Notes: a model not told the origin generated them from the letters alone. A stretch of 64,000 nt of DNA from Clostridiaceae bacterium (GCA_902363735.1 CABJBA010000012.1:62001-126000); one strand, 5' to 3'. Positions 34,172 through 42,846 are shown, numbered from the stretch's first letter. Numbers and translations are program-made.

Positions 34172-34993
34172 TCAACCCTTGACTGCTCCGCTGGTAAGAC
34201 CCCTTACAAACTGTCTGGACATGCAGATGAATAAAATAATCAATGGCAGCGAGGCAATGACAAGCCCTGCCAAAGTGGTTGTGTAGTCAATTTTTAAATC
34301 CCCTTTAAATGTCATCAGGCCGATTGGAATGGTCTGAATCTTTTTGTTATTTAAAAACACATTGGCAAATAGAAATTCATTCCATACAAAATTGAGGTTT
34401 ACAATGGCACAGGACGCAAATATAGGCTTGCTGATGGGCATAATAATTTTCGTAAATATCTGAAGGCTGTTGTACCCATCCACTACGGCCGCCTCCTCCA
34501 GCTCCACGGGAATGGATATAAAATACGCTCTCATGAGAAAAACCGTAAAAGGAATACGAAAGGCAATATACGGAAGAATTACCGCAGCATATGTATTGTA
34601 AATCTTCAATGCCTTAAGTATTTTATACAGAGGCACCAGAGCGATCTGCTCTGACAGGGCCATTCCTCCTAATACAATAATAAAGATAATACTGCTTCCC
34701 TTAGCCTTAAACCGGGTCAGTCCATAAGCCAGAAATGAAGATACAGAAAGAATCCCCATCAGTGATACGCTGCTGACTAAGAGGGAATTTCCAAAATACC
34801 GGTAAAGCCCCATTTTCCACGCTTTTATGTAATTCTCAAACTTCCATATTCCCGGCAGAGCCAGGGAATTTTTAAAAAGTTCCTGGTTTGTCTTCAGGGA
34901 GTTTAAGATAATCCACCCAAGAGGCGCAACAATTATGATGCACATGACAATGCACAGCAGATTTAAAACCACCTTTGTAACAGTCTTTTTCAT
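34172..34993 (-). CDS. Carbohydrate ABC transporter permease (MalG type)
   Basis: A 273-residue permease with six hydrophobic segments and the EAA loop ELEEAAVVDGYNSLQIFTKIIMPISKP (about 160-187). It ends in the family tail RQFVRGLTSGAVKG. It works with the MalF-type permease and binding lipoprotein encoded just upstream. No ATPase gene is in the cluster, so a shared MsmX/MalK-like ATPase elsewhere must energise it, as is usual in Firmicutes. Confidence 0.9.
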   Translation of the reverse strand: MKKTVTKVVLNLLCIVMCIIIVAPLGWIILNSLKTNQELFKNSLALPGIWKFENYIKAWKMGLYRYFGNSLLVSSVSLMGILSVSSFLAYGLTRFKAKGSSIIFIIVLGGMALSEQIALVPLYKILKALKIYNTYAAVILPYIAFRIPFTVFLMRAYFISIPVELEEAAVVDGYNSLQIFTKIIMPISKPIFASCAIVNLNFVWNEFLFANVFLNNKKIQTIPIGLMTFKGDLKIDYTTTLAGLVIASLPLIILFICMSRQFVRGLTSGAVKG

Positions 34994-35003
34994 AGTCCAC
35001 CTC

Positions 35004-35897
35004 CTAATCTTTACCGGAATTGGTCAGCTTGATCTGAATGACTGAAAGAGTTACGGTTATAACGAAAATAAAAACACCTGTCACTGCTGCCATTCCCAGA
35101 TCATCATGCAAAAATGCCTGCTGGTATAAAAACAGGCCCAATACCTGGGTACTGTTTCCCGGTCCGCCGCTGGTGGTGGCATATACCTCCGTATAAAGCT
35201 TAAATGCGCCGATGATGGTGATAATGGTGCATACCAGAAGCTGTTCCCTGGCCTGGGGTATCATAATGCTGACTGCCCGTTTAAAGGGCCCTGCCCCGTC
35301 AATGGAAGCGGCCTCTATGTACTCCTGAGGAACGTTCTGGAAGGCAACCACCGTGAGAAGGGTGATGTATCCTGTAAACTGCCATTGACTCATGGCTATA
35401 ATACAGTAAATTGCCAGCTTGGAGTCCCCAAGCCAGCCCCTTGCAGGAAGGCTGACCGCCTTGAACAGGTTGTTGATAAAGCCTATATTGGGTTCATAGA
35501 TAAATGTGAACATCAGGCCGACAGCAGTCAAAGAAATCAGGGCCGGAATATAATATACATTGCGGAAAAAGTTCTTCGCCCTGCCTCCAATTGCATTGCT
35601 TTCCAATATCAGAGCCATTATGGTTCCAAAACCCACCTGGACAATCAGGGAAATCAGGCAGTAGACAATGTTATTTTTAAGCATAATGGGAAAAACCTGA
35701 TCCGCAAAAAACCTCTTATAATTGTTCAGCCCCACAAAAGTCTGTCCCGCAGAATAAGAGGACAGCCTGAACAAACTGTATAAAATATTTATTATAACCG
35801 GAATATAAACAAAAAACAGAACCAGTGAAACTCCTGGCAGCATATACAAATACGGTGTACGTTTCTTTGTTCTCATACCTTCACCATCTTTCTTCAA
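35004..35897 (-). CDS. Carbohydrate ABC transporter permease (MalF/UgpA type)
   Basis: A 297-residue permease with six hydrophobic segments and the EAA loop QEYIEAASIDGAGPFKRAVSIMIPQAR (about 200-226). The start codon could be the Met at residue 8 of the reading (MRTKKRTPYLYMLPG); the preferred ATG has a GAAAGATGG-type site only. It pairs with the MalG-type permease encoded after a 10-base gap. Located in the Amadori-product cluster, so an Amadori compound is the likely cargo. Confidence 0.88.
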   Translation of the reverse strand: MKKDGEGMRTKKRTPYLYMLPGVSLVLFFVYIPVIINILYSLFRLSSYSAGQTFVGLNNYKRFFADQVFPIMLKNNIVYCLISLIVQVGFGTIMALILESNAIGGRAKNFFRNVYYIPALISLTAVGLMFTFIYEPNIGFINNLFKAVSLPARGWLGDSKLAIYCIIAMSQWQFTGYITLLTVVAFQNVPQEYIEAASIDGAGPFKRAVSIMIPQAREQLLVCTIITIIGAFKLYTEVYATTSGGPGNSTQVLGLFLYQQAFLHDDLGMAAVTGVFIFVITVTLSVIQIKLTNSGKD

Positions 35898-35903
35898 ATA
35901 TAG

Positions 35904-35930
35904 GCAGGCTTTTAAAAATCAAAAGCCTGC
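35904..35930 (-). repeat. Intercistronic hairpin after the binding-protein gene
   Basis: GCAGGCTTTT and AAAAGCCTGC pair around 7 bases without a T-run. Such hairpins stabilise the 5' mRNA part so that the binding protein is made in excess over the permeases. Confidence 0.7.
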
Positions 35931-35961
35931 CTGCCAAACCGTCACTCTGAACGTATCCCTG

Positions 35962-37308
35962 TTATTTCCCGGTACCTACAAGCGTCTGTGCTTCTTTTGC
36001 TTTCACCTGGATCTTTGCCATTGCCTCTTCCGGAGTAATGTCTCCGTTTGTCAAATCGGATACAGTTGTCAGATATTCGTCACAAACCGTTGAATACAGT
36101 GCGTTATCCAGCCATGCACTCATGGCCTTTGCATCCATAACCGCCTTATATCCATCTAATAATGCGGTATCTGTCAGACCTTCTGTCGTTCCTTTAGCAG
36201 CGTTAAACCAGCCGATTTCCTGGCACTGCTGGGTTCCCACTTCTTTGCCAAGGAACCATTTTAAGAACTCCACGCACTCGTCTGGATACTGGGTCCTGGA
36301 GGATACTACAAAGCCTTCCGGAACTCCTGTAAGAATATCCTGATTTCCTTTTGCATCTTCCACCCTGGGGAAGTTAAACATACCGAAATTCATATCCGGA
36401 TTATCTTGTTTGATATATGGAATTTCAATCAGTTCGGCGTAATACATAGCCGCCATTTCCATAACAAAATTGGTTCTTCCCATATCCGGCTTCACACCGT
36501 TTGGATTTTCCGTCATATAAGGGAGAAGGTTCTGATAATGCTTCAATGCTTCCACATAGCCCGGGTCGGTAAACTCCCCGCTGGCAGGATCATAGTCTTT
36601 GGCTCTCACGTCATCGGGAACGAATATCTGATTCAAGGTTCCGATGTAGTGAGAAGCTGACCACGGCTCCTGGTTGCCAAATGCAATAGGAGTAATGCCT
36701 GCTGTTTTCAGTGTTTCGCAGGCAGCCATAAACTCTTCCCATGTCTTCGGCACCTCAATATTATTTTCTTCAAAAATCCTGCTGTTATAGAAAAAAAGCT
36801 TACAGTCAAGGCGGAAAGGAATTCCATAAAGCATTCCGTCTTTATTTATGTACTGTTCAATCTGGGATTCAATGAAAGAATCCTTCCACTCCTGGTCCGC
36901 TTCCATATAGGGGGTCAGATCCAGAATCAAATCTTCGCGGATAAACCGTTCTGTAAAATCTCCCACCCAGCTAAAGAAAATATCAGGGGTATCGTCTCCC
37001 CCAACTACGATTTTAATCTTTTCCTTATATTCCTGGTTCTGGGCACTGGTGATTTCAAACTTGATTTCCGGATGGATGGCTTCGTATTCATAAAGCTTTG
37101 ACTCGATGAAACTGTTATAGGGTTCATCAGGAAAACGGTGCATAAACTTAATCACCTTCTGCTCACCGGAGGCCTTTGCCTCAGTGGTTTTTTCTTCGTT
37201 TGATTTGACAGCTATTGTTCCGGTCCCTCCCCCGCATGCTGCCATGGAGAATGCCATTACTGTGGCCAATCCCCCGCATAAAGCCCTTTTTAATACTCCT
37301 CTTTTCAT
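35962..37308 (-). CDS. Sugar ABC transporter substrate-binding lipoprotein
   Basis: A 448-residue cluster B (MalE/UgpB-type) binding protein. The signal peptide ends in SMAACGGG, a lipobox with Cys25. The mature part shows LTPYMEADQEWKDSF, GIPFRLDCKLFFYNSRIFEENNIEVPKTWEEF and a C-terminal hinge typical of extracellular solute-binding family 1. It is first of the three transporter genes, after the FrlD kinase gene. Substrate probably a fructosyl-amine (Amadori) compound, from context only. Confidence 0.9.
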   Translation of the reverse strand: MKRGVLKRALCGGLATVMAFSMAACGGGTGTIAVKSNEEKTTEAKASGEQKVIKFMHRFPDEPYNSFIESKLYEYEAIHPEIKFEITSAQNQEYKEKIKIVVGGDDTPDIFFSWVGDFTERFIREDLILDLTPYMEADQEWKDSFIESQIEQYINKDGMLYGIPFRLDCKLFFYNSRIFEENNIEVPKTWEEFMAACETLKTAGITPIAFGNQEPWSASHYIGTLNQIFVPDDVRAKDYDPASGEFTDPGYVEALKHYQNLLPYMTENPNGVKPDMGRTNFVMEMAAMYYAELIEIPYIKQDNPDMNFGMFNFPRVEDAKGNQDILTGVPEGFVVSSRTQYPDECVEFLKWFLGKEVGTQQCQEIGWFNAAKGTTEGLTDTALLDGYKAVMDAKAMSAWLDNALYSTVCDEYLTTVSDLTNGDITPEEAMAKIQVKAKEAQTLVGTGK

Positions 37309-37348
37309 AATTCTCTCCTTTCCCCAGGCCCTGCTCTTGCCTGACCCG

Positions 37349-38275
37349 TTACATATTCATTACCTTCAGATCTTCCTCCGTCAGTTTGATTTCCTTTCCA
37401 AATCCAAAGGATCCGTGGCGTTGGCACTGTTTAGATGAAAATACCGCTGCACGGTAAAGACTGATCTGAATTAACATATCCTTATACTCCTCTGCTGTAA
37501 CGATTCCCCTGCTGCCTGACTGAGGAGAAAAATCCTCCGCTGATTTTATTCCTTCCAAATAATGTATTAGAAAACAAGCGATAAAGGAATCTCCCGCCCC
37601 CATGGTATCTCGGGTCTTAACCAGACAAGGAGATTGTTCAAATATTTTTCCATCTGCCATCACAATTGCCCCCCTGGAGCCTCTTGTGGCGATTACCATA
37701 TGCCTGCAGCCAAATTCCATAATCTGATTCATGGTTTTTTGAATTTCTTCTATTTCCATATCGCCGCAGGAAATCTCAGCGCAGTCAATATGGGGGCAGC
37801 ATAATTCTAAATATGCCTGGTCATACCGGTCGGAAAAATCCATGGAAACAAAGCCGGCTGCCCGTCTGATTTTCAAAAGCTCCAGTTCCATAAAGCCATG
37901 GATGCCGGTATGAACCAAATCAAAACCTGATATGTACTGTTCGTCCATTAACGTGAGAACAGGAGGCTTGATTCTGGAAATTCCGCCCCTGTTTCCTTTA
38001 AGGAATACTCTGTCTCCATTCACCAGCATAACTCTGGCACATCCGTTTTCCCCTTCTTCCATTCTGCAATGGGATATGTCAATTTCCAGTCCCTTTACAA
38101 CGGAATAAACATGCTGCCCCACTTCATCATCACCGAAGGTTCCCAAATATGCGGCCTGAGTACCGAATAATTTTCCGAAAACCGCAACATTCAAAGCGTT
38201 TCCACCTGGATAAATTGTTTTTGTATGGAGATATTTATCGCATACATTATCTCCAATTCCTAATACTTTGATCAT
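37349..38275 (-). CDS. frlD: PfkB family kinase, fructoselysine 6-kinase-like
   Basis: A 308-residue ribokinase-fold kinase. GGNALNVAVFGKLFG (24-38), DRVFLKGNRGGIS (88-100), SMDFSDRYD (144-152) and the catalytic DTMGAGDSF (223-231, base D229) match the pattern of FrlD, including the DFSD signature. FrlD phosphorylates fructoselysine at O6, making the substrate of the FrlB deglycase. The last 25 residues are extra. It is first in a second transcription unit with the ABC importer, behind a promoter that carries three TATATTGT motifs. Confidence 0.82.
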   Translation of the reverse strand: MIKVLGIGDNVCDKYLHTKTIYPGGNALNVAVFGKLFGTQAAYLGTFGDDEVGQHVYSVVKGLEIDISHCRMEEGENGCARVMLVNGDRVFLKGNRGGISRIKPPVLTLMDEQYISGFDLVHTGIHGFMELELLKIRRAAGFVSMDFSDRYDQAYLELCCPHIDCAEISCGDMEIEEIQKTMNQIMEFGCRHMVIATRGSRGAIVMADGKIFEQSPCLVKTRDTMGAGDSFIACFLIHYLEGIKSAEDFSPQSGSRGIVTAEEYKDMLIQISLYRAAVFSSKQCQRHGSFGFGKEIKLTEEDLKVMNM

Positions 38276-38292
38276 AAATCCCCCGTATTTAT

Positions 38293-38331
38293 ATATATTG
38301 TTATTTTATATTGTCCTATATTGTTATATCA
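38293..38331. promoter_or_regulatory. Three TATATTGT motifs, candidate operators of the frlD-ABC unit
   Basis: TATATTGT occurs at about 38294-38301, 38307-38314 and 38318-38325, spaced 11-13 bases, overlapping and following the -10 box. The same octamer is at the two other promoter regions of the cluster. Confidence 0.6.
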
Positions 38332-38351
38332 CATTTTGAACAATAAATCAA
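38323..38351 (-). promoter_or_regulatory. Promoter of the frlD-ABC unit
   Basis: Minus strand TTGATT (38351-38346), 17-base spacer, TATAAC (38328-38323). Confidence 0.6.
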
Positions 38352-38407
38352 CCCTTGTATTGATTTATTTCATTGTTTTTACATAAATATACTCTGCAAT
38401 TTTATAT

Positions 38408-38440
38408 TAAAAAAGCTGCCGCACCAGTCAGTGCAGCAGC
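38408..38440 (-). terminator. Terminator after the frlC remnant
   Basis: GCTGCTGCAC and GTGCGGCAGC pair on the minus strand with one mismatch, followed by six T. Confidence 0.8.
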
Positions 38441-38456
38441 CATGATATAACATTCT

Positions 38457-39289
38457 CTATAATACAGAATACAAACGGCGGATACTCTGTTCCACCGATT
38501 TGGAAGGGTTCATAAAATATCTTCCGTCTGTAATTTCCAGAGACAAATATCCCTGGTATCCTAAATCATCAAACTCCGTTAAATACTGTTCCATGTCCAG
38601 GACTCCATCTCCCCAGGCCAAATGCCCCCGAGGCTCTCCGTCAATAAAATGGACATGAACCAGCTTTTCTCCCAGGGCTTCTAAATACTGGGCAGGACAC
38701 TCTCCTGCAAGGGCCATGGGGATGGTATCAATCATTCCTCCTATGGAGCCGTGATTCAATTCCTTAAGCATGTTCTTCAACGTGGTAAATCATACACCAG
38801 ATTGCTCTCATCATGCCTGAGCACCTCCAGCGCTAATGTCACCCCATAATGCCCGGCAAGTTCTCCTAAACCGTACAGATTCTCTGCCGACCGGTTCCAG
38901 GCATCATCATAATTGCTTCCGTCAAAGTACCCCGTACCTGACGTAACAAGGACCTTATTGCAGCCAAGCTCTCCTGCTGCCCTGATGCTGTCCTCAAAAA
39001 AACCAATGCTTCTCCTTCTTGCCGCCAAAGACGGTGCCGCCAGATTAACAGGATATACGCACTGTTCCGGTGTAAAACAGACCAGCTTCAAGTTCCTGCT
39101 TTCGATTTCCCGGCGTATTGCGGATACTTCCCCATAGGTCATATCCTCCAGGTGAAAATGGGGTTCTGCTCCCCACAACTCAATATTTTTCACACCATTT
39201 GAAACTGCATCATCCAAAAAACGGGTCAGGGGGAAATGTTTATACTGAATATTCATAATTGCAATTTGATTGCGATTAATCCGTTTCAT
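38457..39289 (-). pseudogene. frlC: Fructoselysine 3-epimerase-like gene broken by a one-base deletion
   Basis: Two overlapping frames together make one sugar-phosphate isomerase/epimerase (TIM barrel). The N-terminal part (39289-38777) ends LRHDESNLVYDLPR then a stop; the C-terminal part (38780-38457) starts with LKNMLKELNHGSIGGMIDTIPMALAGE and runs to the normal end of FrlC. At 38781-38786 the minus strand reads TTACCACGTTGAAG; one extra A (TTACCAACGTTGAAG) would restore DLPTLKNM. So a single base is missing, by mutation, assembly error or, less likely, programmed frameshifting. The ATG overlaps the regulator's TGA (ATGA). Intact FrlC interconverts fructoselysine and psicoselysine. Confidence 0.85.
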
Positions 39290-40023
39290 CTTTCCCTCAT
39301 CATATTGCTTGTCAATATTTTATACTCGTAGCGGTCCGCATTGACAATTTCCTTTCCGCTGTAAACCGGCTCTCCGGTGGAATCGTAAGCAATATCCTTG
39401 GACAAGATCAAAGCGTCATTTTCCTTTACTTCCAGATGCTTTGCCTCCTCCCTGGTAGCATGACATATCCCAATAGTCTTTGCGCCGCTGGTCAGAATAA
39501 TCCCGTGATCCGACAAAAGCTGGTGCAGTGACCCGTTTAAGTCCTCGGCCAGCAGATATGCATACTTTCTAGGAAAATGATTCTCCTCCAAAATCACCGG
39601 AGTATCATTGCAATACCTTAAGCGCCTGATGCGTATGACTTTGTCATCTTCCGTTAAATTCAAGGTTTTCACATCTGAAGGCATTGCTTTCACCAGTTCG
39701 GCTGAGAGAAATTTCGTTCCTGCTTTGTTTCCTGCCAATTCACAGCTTTGGGAAAAGCCCATAAAGCTGTTTAAGCTTCTGGACATCTTTTTATTTGAAA
39801 CAAATGTCCCTATTCTCTGTTTGCGGACCAATATTTCTTCATCCACCAGAAGCTCCAGCGCTTTCCTTATGGTTATCCTGCTCACCTGATACGAATCGCT
39901 TAATTCCAACTCCGTAGGAATCCTGGTATTTGCCTTAATTTCTTCGTTTCTGATTTTTGATTTAATATCCTCAGCAATCTGAAGATAAAGAGGCACCACT
40001 GTGTCCCTCACCACTTCTGACAT
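39286..40023 (-). CDS. GntR/HutC family (UTRA) regulator of the Amadori cluster
   Basis: A 245-residue regulator: winged helix in residues 7-75 (LYLQIAEDIKSKIRNEEI, RIPTELELSDSYQVSRITIRKAL) and a UTRA effector domain (about 90-240, NLTEDDKVIRIRRLRYCNDTPVILEENHFP). The ATG at 40023 follows AAGGAGGAAGG; the longer reading from 40059 is not supported. It lies amid the deglycase, epimerase and kinase genes, like FrlR of E. coli and B. subtilis, so it should sense an Amadori intermediate. The dyad at 40082-40096 is a candidate autoregulatory site. Confidence 0.88.
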   Translation of the reverse strand: MSEVVRDTVVPLYLQIAEDIKSKIRNEEIKANTRIPTELELSDSYQVSRITIRKALELLVDEEILVRKQRIGTFVSNKKMSRSLNSFMGFSQSCELAGNKAGTKFLSAELVKAMPSDVKTLNLTEDDKVIRIRRLRYCNDTPVILEENHFPRKYAYLLAEDLNGSLHQLLSDHGIILTSGAKTIGICHATREEAKHLEVKENDALILSKDIAYDSTGEPVYSGKEIVNADRYEYKILTSNMMRER

Positions 40024-40081
40024 ACAAACCTTCCTCCTTAAAATGGTCTCAACACCCATGGAGCATCAGATCATTTTAGAT

Positions 40082-40096
40082 TGATATATTGTATCA
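40082..40096. promoter_or_regulatory. Dyad operator upstream of the UTRA regulator
   Basis: TGATATATTGTATCA: perfect 5-base arms TGATA / TATCA around TATTG. The TATATTGT core recurs near 38300 and 42816. Confidence 0.6.
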
Positions 40097-40123
40097 TACC
40101 ACACAGAAGGTTTTTTCGCCATG

Positions 40124-40147
40124 AAAAACGTCAATTTTTTCACGTTT
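40124..40147 (-). terminator. Weak terminator after the second deglycase gene
   Basis: AAACGT and ACGTTT pair around a 10-base loop with a short T-run on the minus strand. Confidence 0.35.
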
Positions 40148-40153
40148 AAGCCA

Positions 40154-41149
40154 TCAATAATCCAGTCTTTTATAGTACCTTCTGATAGCCAGCGGATGCC
40201 TTCTGCAGTGTTCCAGATGCACATTTATCCGTTGAAAAGCGGAACGCATGACAATGGGGGCAAGAACTCCCCTGAACTCATCGCTGATGCCTTCTAAACA
40301 GAATTTTCTGGTATCAAATACAATGACTTTTGCACTGACCCGGTTGACAAACTTCTCCACCCGGTCCATCTGGGGCCTTGTCATATCTTCCCCCTTAATC
40401 AGTATAACAGGAATATCCCGTTCTATCACCTCAAGGGTTCCGTGGAAGAAGTTAGCCGCTGAAATGGGCCTTGTGCGCATCCATTGCATCTCTTCCATAA
40501 TGCACATGCCGTAGCAGACAGCCCAGTCTTCCAGATTTCCCGATCCCACCAGATAAGTAATTGGTTCATCACAGTATTTCTCCGCATAGGCTTTTGCATC
40601 CTCATCAGCGTCCTGGTACACCCGGACAATGTTATCCGGCATATGTACGATCTCTTTAAAGAACTGGTCATACTTGATGAACTGGCCTGCATTCTTCATA
40701 AACCGCAGTGTTACAGTATACCAGAAATAATATCCTCCGCCTGTGGTACTGATAAGATGGTCGCACAATTCATATAAAGGGGTTCCTTCCTTTTCCACGT
40801 AACCGATCACTCTGGCTCCTGCTGCACGTACCTTTTCCACTGATTCCACCACTTCTTTGGTATCTCCTGAAATGGATTCAATAACCACAACCGACCTGCT
40901 GTCAAAAAAGGGATTGCCCACCAGGTTAAAATCCGCTGCATTTTCAACATAAACGTGTAGCCTGGAGCCCAGCTGCTTGGCAATGTGCATCATCTGGTTT
41001 GCATATAAAACAGTTCCTCCGATGCCGATGTAAAAGATATTGGAGTACCCTTCTTCACATACCCGGTCAATGATCTTTTCTATTTTCGGAATGATATCCA
41101 CCCCATTTTGATGCTCCTGCCTTATCCTCGCCTCGTCAAAATTAAACAT
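40154..41149 (-). CDS. SIS domain protein, fructoselysine-6-phosphate deglycase-like
   Basis: A 331-residue protein with two SIS folds: first about 20-165 (IFYIGIGGTVLYANQMMHIA, SRSVVVIESISGDTKEVVESVEKV), second about 190-320 (YLVGSGNLEDWAVCYGMCIMEE, ANFFHGTLEVIERDIPVILI). It resembles FrlB/GfrE/FraB deglycases that split 6-phosphorylated Amadori products into glucose-6-phosphate and an amine or amino acid. The HGTLEV motif replaces the more common HGPLEI. Being the second such enzyme of the cluster, it may act on a different Amadori compound than its neighbour. Confidence 0.8.
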   Translation of the reverse strand: MFNFDEARIRQEHQNGVDIIPKIEKIIDRVCEEGYSNIFYIGIGGTVLYANQMMHIAKQLGSRLHVYVENAADFNLVGNPFFDSRSVVVIESISGDTKEVVESVEKVRAAGARVIGYVEKEGTPLYELCDHLISTTGGGYYFWYTVTLRFMKNAGQFIKYDQFFKEIVHMPDNIVRVYQDADEDAKAYAEKYCDEPITYLVGSGNLEDWAVCYGMCIMEEMQWMRTRPISAANFFHGTLEVIERDIPVILIKGEDMTRPQMDRVEKFVNRVSAKVIVFDTRKFCLEGISDEFRGVLAPIVMRSAFQRINVHLEHCRRHPLAIRRYYKRLDY

Positions 41150-41214
41150 ATCTTTCCTCCTGTTGATTGTTTTACCTGATTAAACTTCCAGACGTTTTTC
41201 AAAATGTCCCATAA

Positions 41215-41814
41215 TCATATCCGGAGATATGATCTGAACAAAAGCATGGAATATGCTGCTACCTCCAGATCATAGCCTATGGCTGCCATGAAATAAATGA
41301 AGGCATTTATGATAACGCTGATCTTTCCCACGCTGAAATCCGGATATTCCTTGGCACAGTACATCCCCAGTATATCTACCCCTCCGCCGGAACCTCCCGC
41401 CCTCAAGGTGAGCCCCACTCCCAGACCAGATAATCCCCCTCCGATCATGCTGTTTAACAGCTCATCACGGAATAAAGGCTTTTGGGGAGCAGGAATAAAG
41501 GTCAGCAGAATTGACTGAATACATACTGCTGCGATGGTCCTGCAAAAGAACTTTTTCCCAATGCTTTTATATCCAAGCAAAAACAGGGGAAGATTGATGC
41601 ACCAGAAAATAATTCCCGTAAGGTCTATCGCTTCCGGCACACGAACGCCTGCTATTTTGGTAATAAGCAGCTTTAAAAGCTGGGAGATTCCTGTAAATCC
41701 CCCGCTATAGAGGTTGGAAGGAAACAGAAACCACCGGTAGGCCACCGCAAAAAACACCACGCCTAAAATCGACCAGAACATGTTGGAAGTTTCTCTTTGC
41801 AGTGTTTTTCCCAT
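41215..41814 (-). CDS. YitT/DUF161 family membrane protein lacking the C-terminal domain
   Basis: A 199-residue membrane protein with about five hydrophobic segments. NLYSGGFTGISQLL, MIGGGLSGLGVGLTLRAGGSGGGVDILG and DFSVGKISVIINAFIYF are the DUF161 landmarks. YitT proteins usually have about 280 residues, with a last helix and a DUF2179 domain; here the sequence breaks off soon after YDLEVAAYS with an unrelated end (MLLFRSYLRI). A frameshift or truncation is therefore possible. It starts 3 bases after the upstream deglycase stop codon, so it is translated with it. Function unknown; a membrane role in amine or sugar export is speculation. Confidence 0.75.
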   Translation of the reverse strand: MGKTLQRETSNMFWSILGVVFFAVAYRWFLFPSNLYSGGFTGISQLLKLLITKIAGVRVPEAIDLTGIIFWCINLPLFLLGYKSIGKKFFCRTIAAVCIQSILLTFIPAPQKPLFRDELLNSMIGGGLSGLGVGLTLRAGGSGGGVDILGMYCAKEYPDFSVGKISVIINAFIYFMAAIGYDLEVAAYSMLLFRSYLRI

Positions 41815-41817
41815 AAA

Positions 41818-42786
41818 TTAATATTCCAGCTTCCACATATACCTTCTCTTTGTCAATGGGTGACTCCGGGCAATTGATAGCTGTTCCGCATAGACCCGGA
41901 GCACTGCAGTCAGCACTATGGGATTGAAATATTCTGCAACTGAGGACGGAAGCTGGGAGCCAATTCCAAAATCCTTTCCGTCTAAAACCGTTGTCTTTGC
42001 CTGGAAGCGGTTTAAAAAGTCCAGGGCTCTGGAGTCCAGGGCTCTTGTACGCCCTTCATTCATTAATAAAATAAAAGGTACATCTTTTTCCACAATTTCA
42101 AACGGTCCATGGAAAAACTCTCCCGTATGAAAGGAACCAGAGTTGATCCACTGCATTTCCATCAAAAGACAGATAGAAAAGGAATAGGCAACTTCCTGGG
42201 TCGCTCCTGAACTCATAACATAGATTATGGGTGCATCCTTATGATCTTTTGCAAATTCCTGTGCAGGAGGAAGAACAAAGGACACTGCCTTTTCAACAAG
42301 ACCGTATATCTTGCTGAATCCCTCCTGCATCTTATCATAATGGACATACCCTTCATACTGATTCAGGATTTCCACAGCCAGGCTTAATACATTGGTCATC
42401 TTCTCAAGCTTTGCAGCATAGTTCTTCTCAAAGCCATGGACAATCACATAATGAGCATGTTTTGCCAAAGGAGAACCTTCTGCATGGGTGATTGCGATTA
42501 CCCTTGCCCCCAGTTCCATGGCTTTTTTTGAAGCTGCAATGGTTTCAGGCGTATTTCCTCCCAGAGAACAGGTAATGACGATTGCCGTCTCGTCTACTGC
42601 TGCAGGAGTCGCATACAAAAACTCATTTGCAGTATAATGGCCAGTCCTGATCTCCTTTGCATTTGCCTCAAGAAAATATTTTCCCGGGTAAAGCTCTGCC
42701 TTTGATGCACCGCAGCCTACAAAATACACTGACTTTACAACCGGCATTATTTCCTTAATTGATTCAATAATCTGTTTTGGTTCCAT
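41818..42786 (-). CDS. frlB: SIS domain protein, fructoselysine-6-phosphate deglycase-like
   Basis: A 322-residue protein with two SIS folds (VYFVGCGASKAELYPGKYFLE, TAIVITCSLGGNTPETIAASKKA; IIYVMSSGATQEVAYSFSICLLMEMQW, SGSFHTGEFFHGPFEIVEKDVPFILL). EFFHGPFEIVE and the C-terminal HPLTKRRYMWKLEY match the FrlB pattern. It should cleave 6-phospho-fructoselysine (or a relative) to glucose-6-phosphate and lysine. It is first in its operon, with a promoter whose -10 box carries the TATATTGT motif. Which of the two deglycases uses which substrate is open. Confidence 0.82.
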   Translation of the reverse strand: MEPKQIIESIKEIMPVVKSVYFVGCGASKAELYPGKYFLEANAKEIRTGHYTANEFLYATPAAVDETAIVITCSLGGNTPETIAASKKAMELGARVIAITHAEGSPLAKHAHYVIVHGFEKNYAAKLEKMTNVLSLAVEILNQYEGYVHYDKMQEGFSKIYGLVEKAVSFVLPPAQEFAKDHKDAPIIYVMSSGATQEVAYSFSICLLMEMQWINSGSFHTGEFFHGPFEIVEKDVPFILLMNEGRTRALDSRALDFLNRFQAKTTVLDGKDFGIGSQLPSSVAEYFNPIVLTAVLRVYAEQLSIARSHPLTKRRYMWKLEY

Positions 42787-42813
42787 TATGGTTTACCCTC
42801 CTTCTTTTATATA

Positions 42814-42824
42814 ATACAATATAT
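42814..42824. promoter_or_regulatory. TATATTGT operator motif over the deglycase promoter
   Basis: ATACAATATAT (minus strand ATATATTGTAT) overlaps the -10 box. It shares the core with the sites at 40082 and 38293. Confidence 0.6.
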
Positions 42825-42846
42825 AACAATTATAATACATTGTCAA
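42818..42846 (-). promoter_or_regulatory. Promoter of the deglycase-YitT-deglycase unit
   Basis: Minus strand TTGACA (42846-42841), 17-base spacer, TATATT (42823-42818), then GAAGGAGGG before the ATG. Confidence 0.7.
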
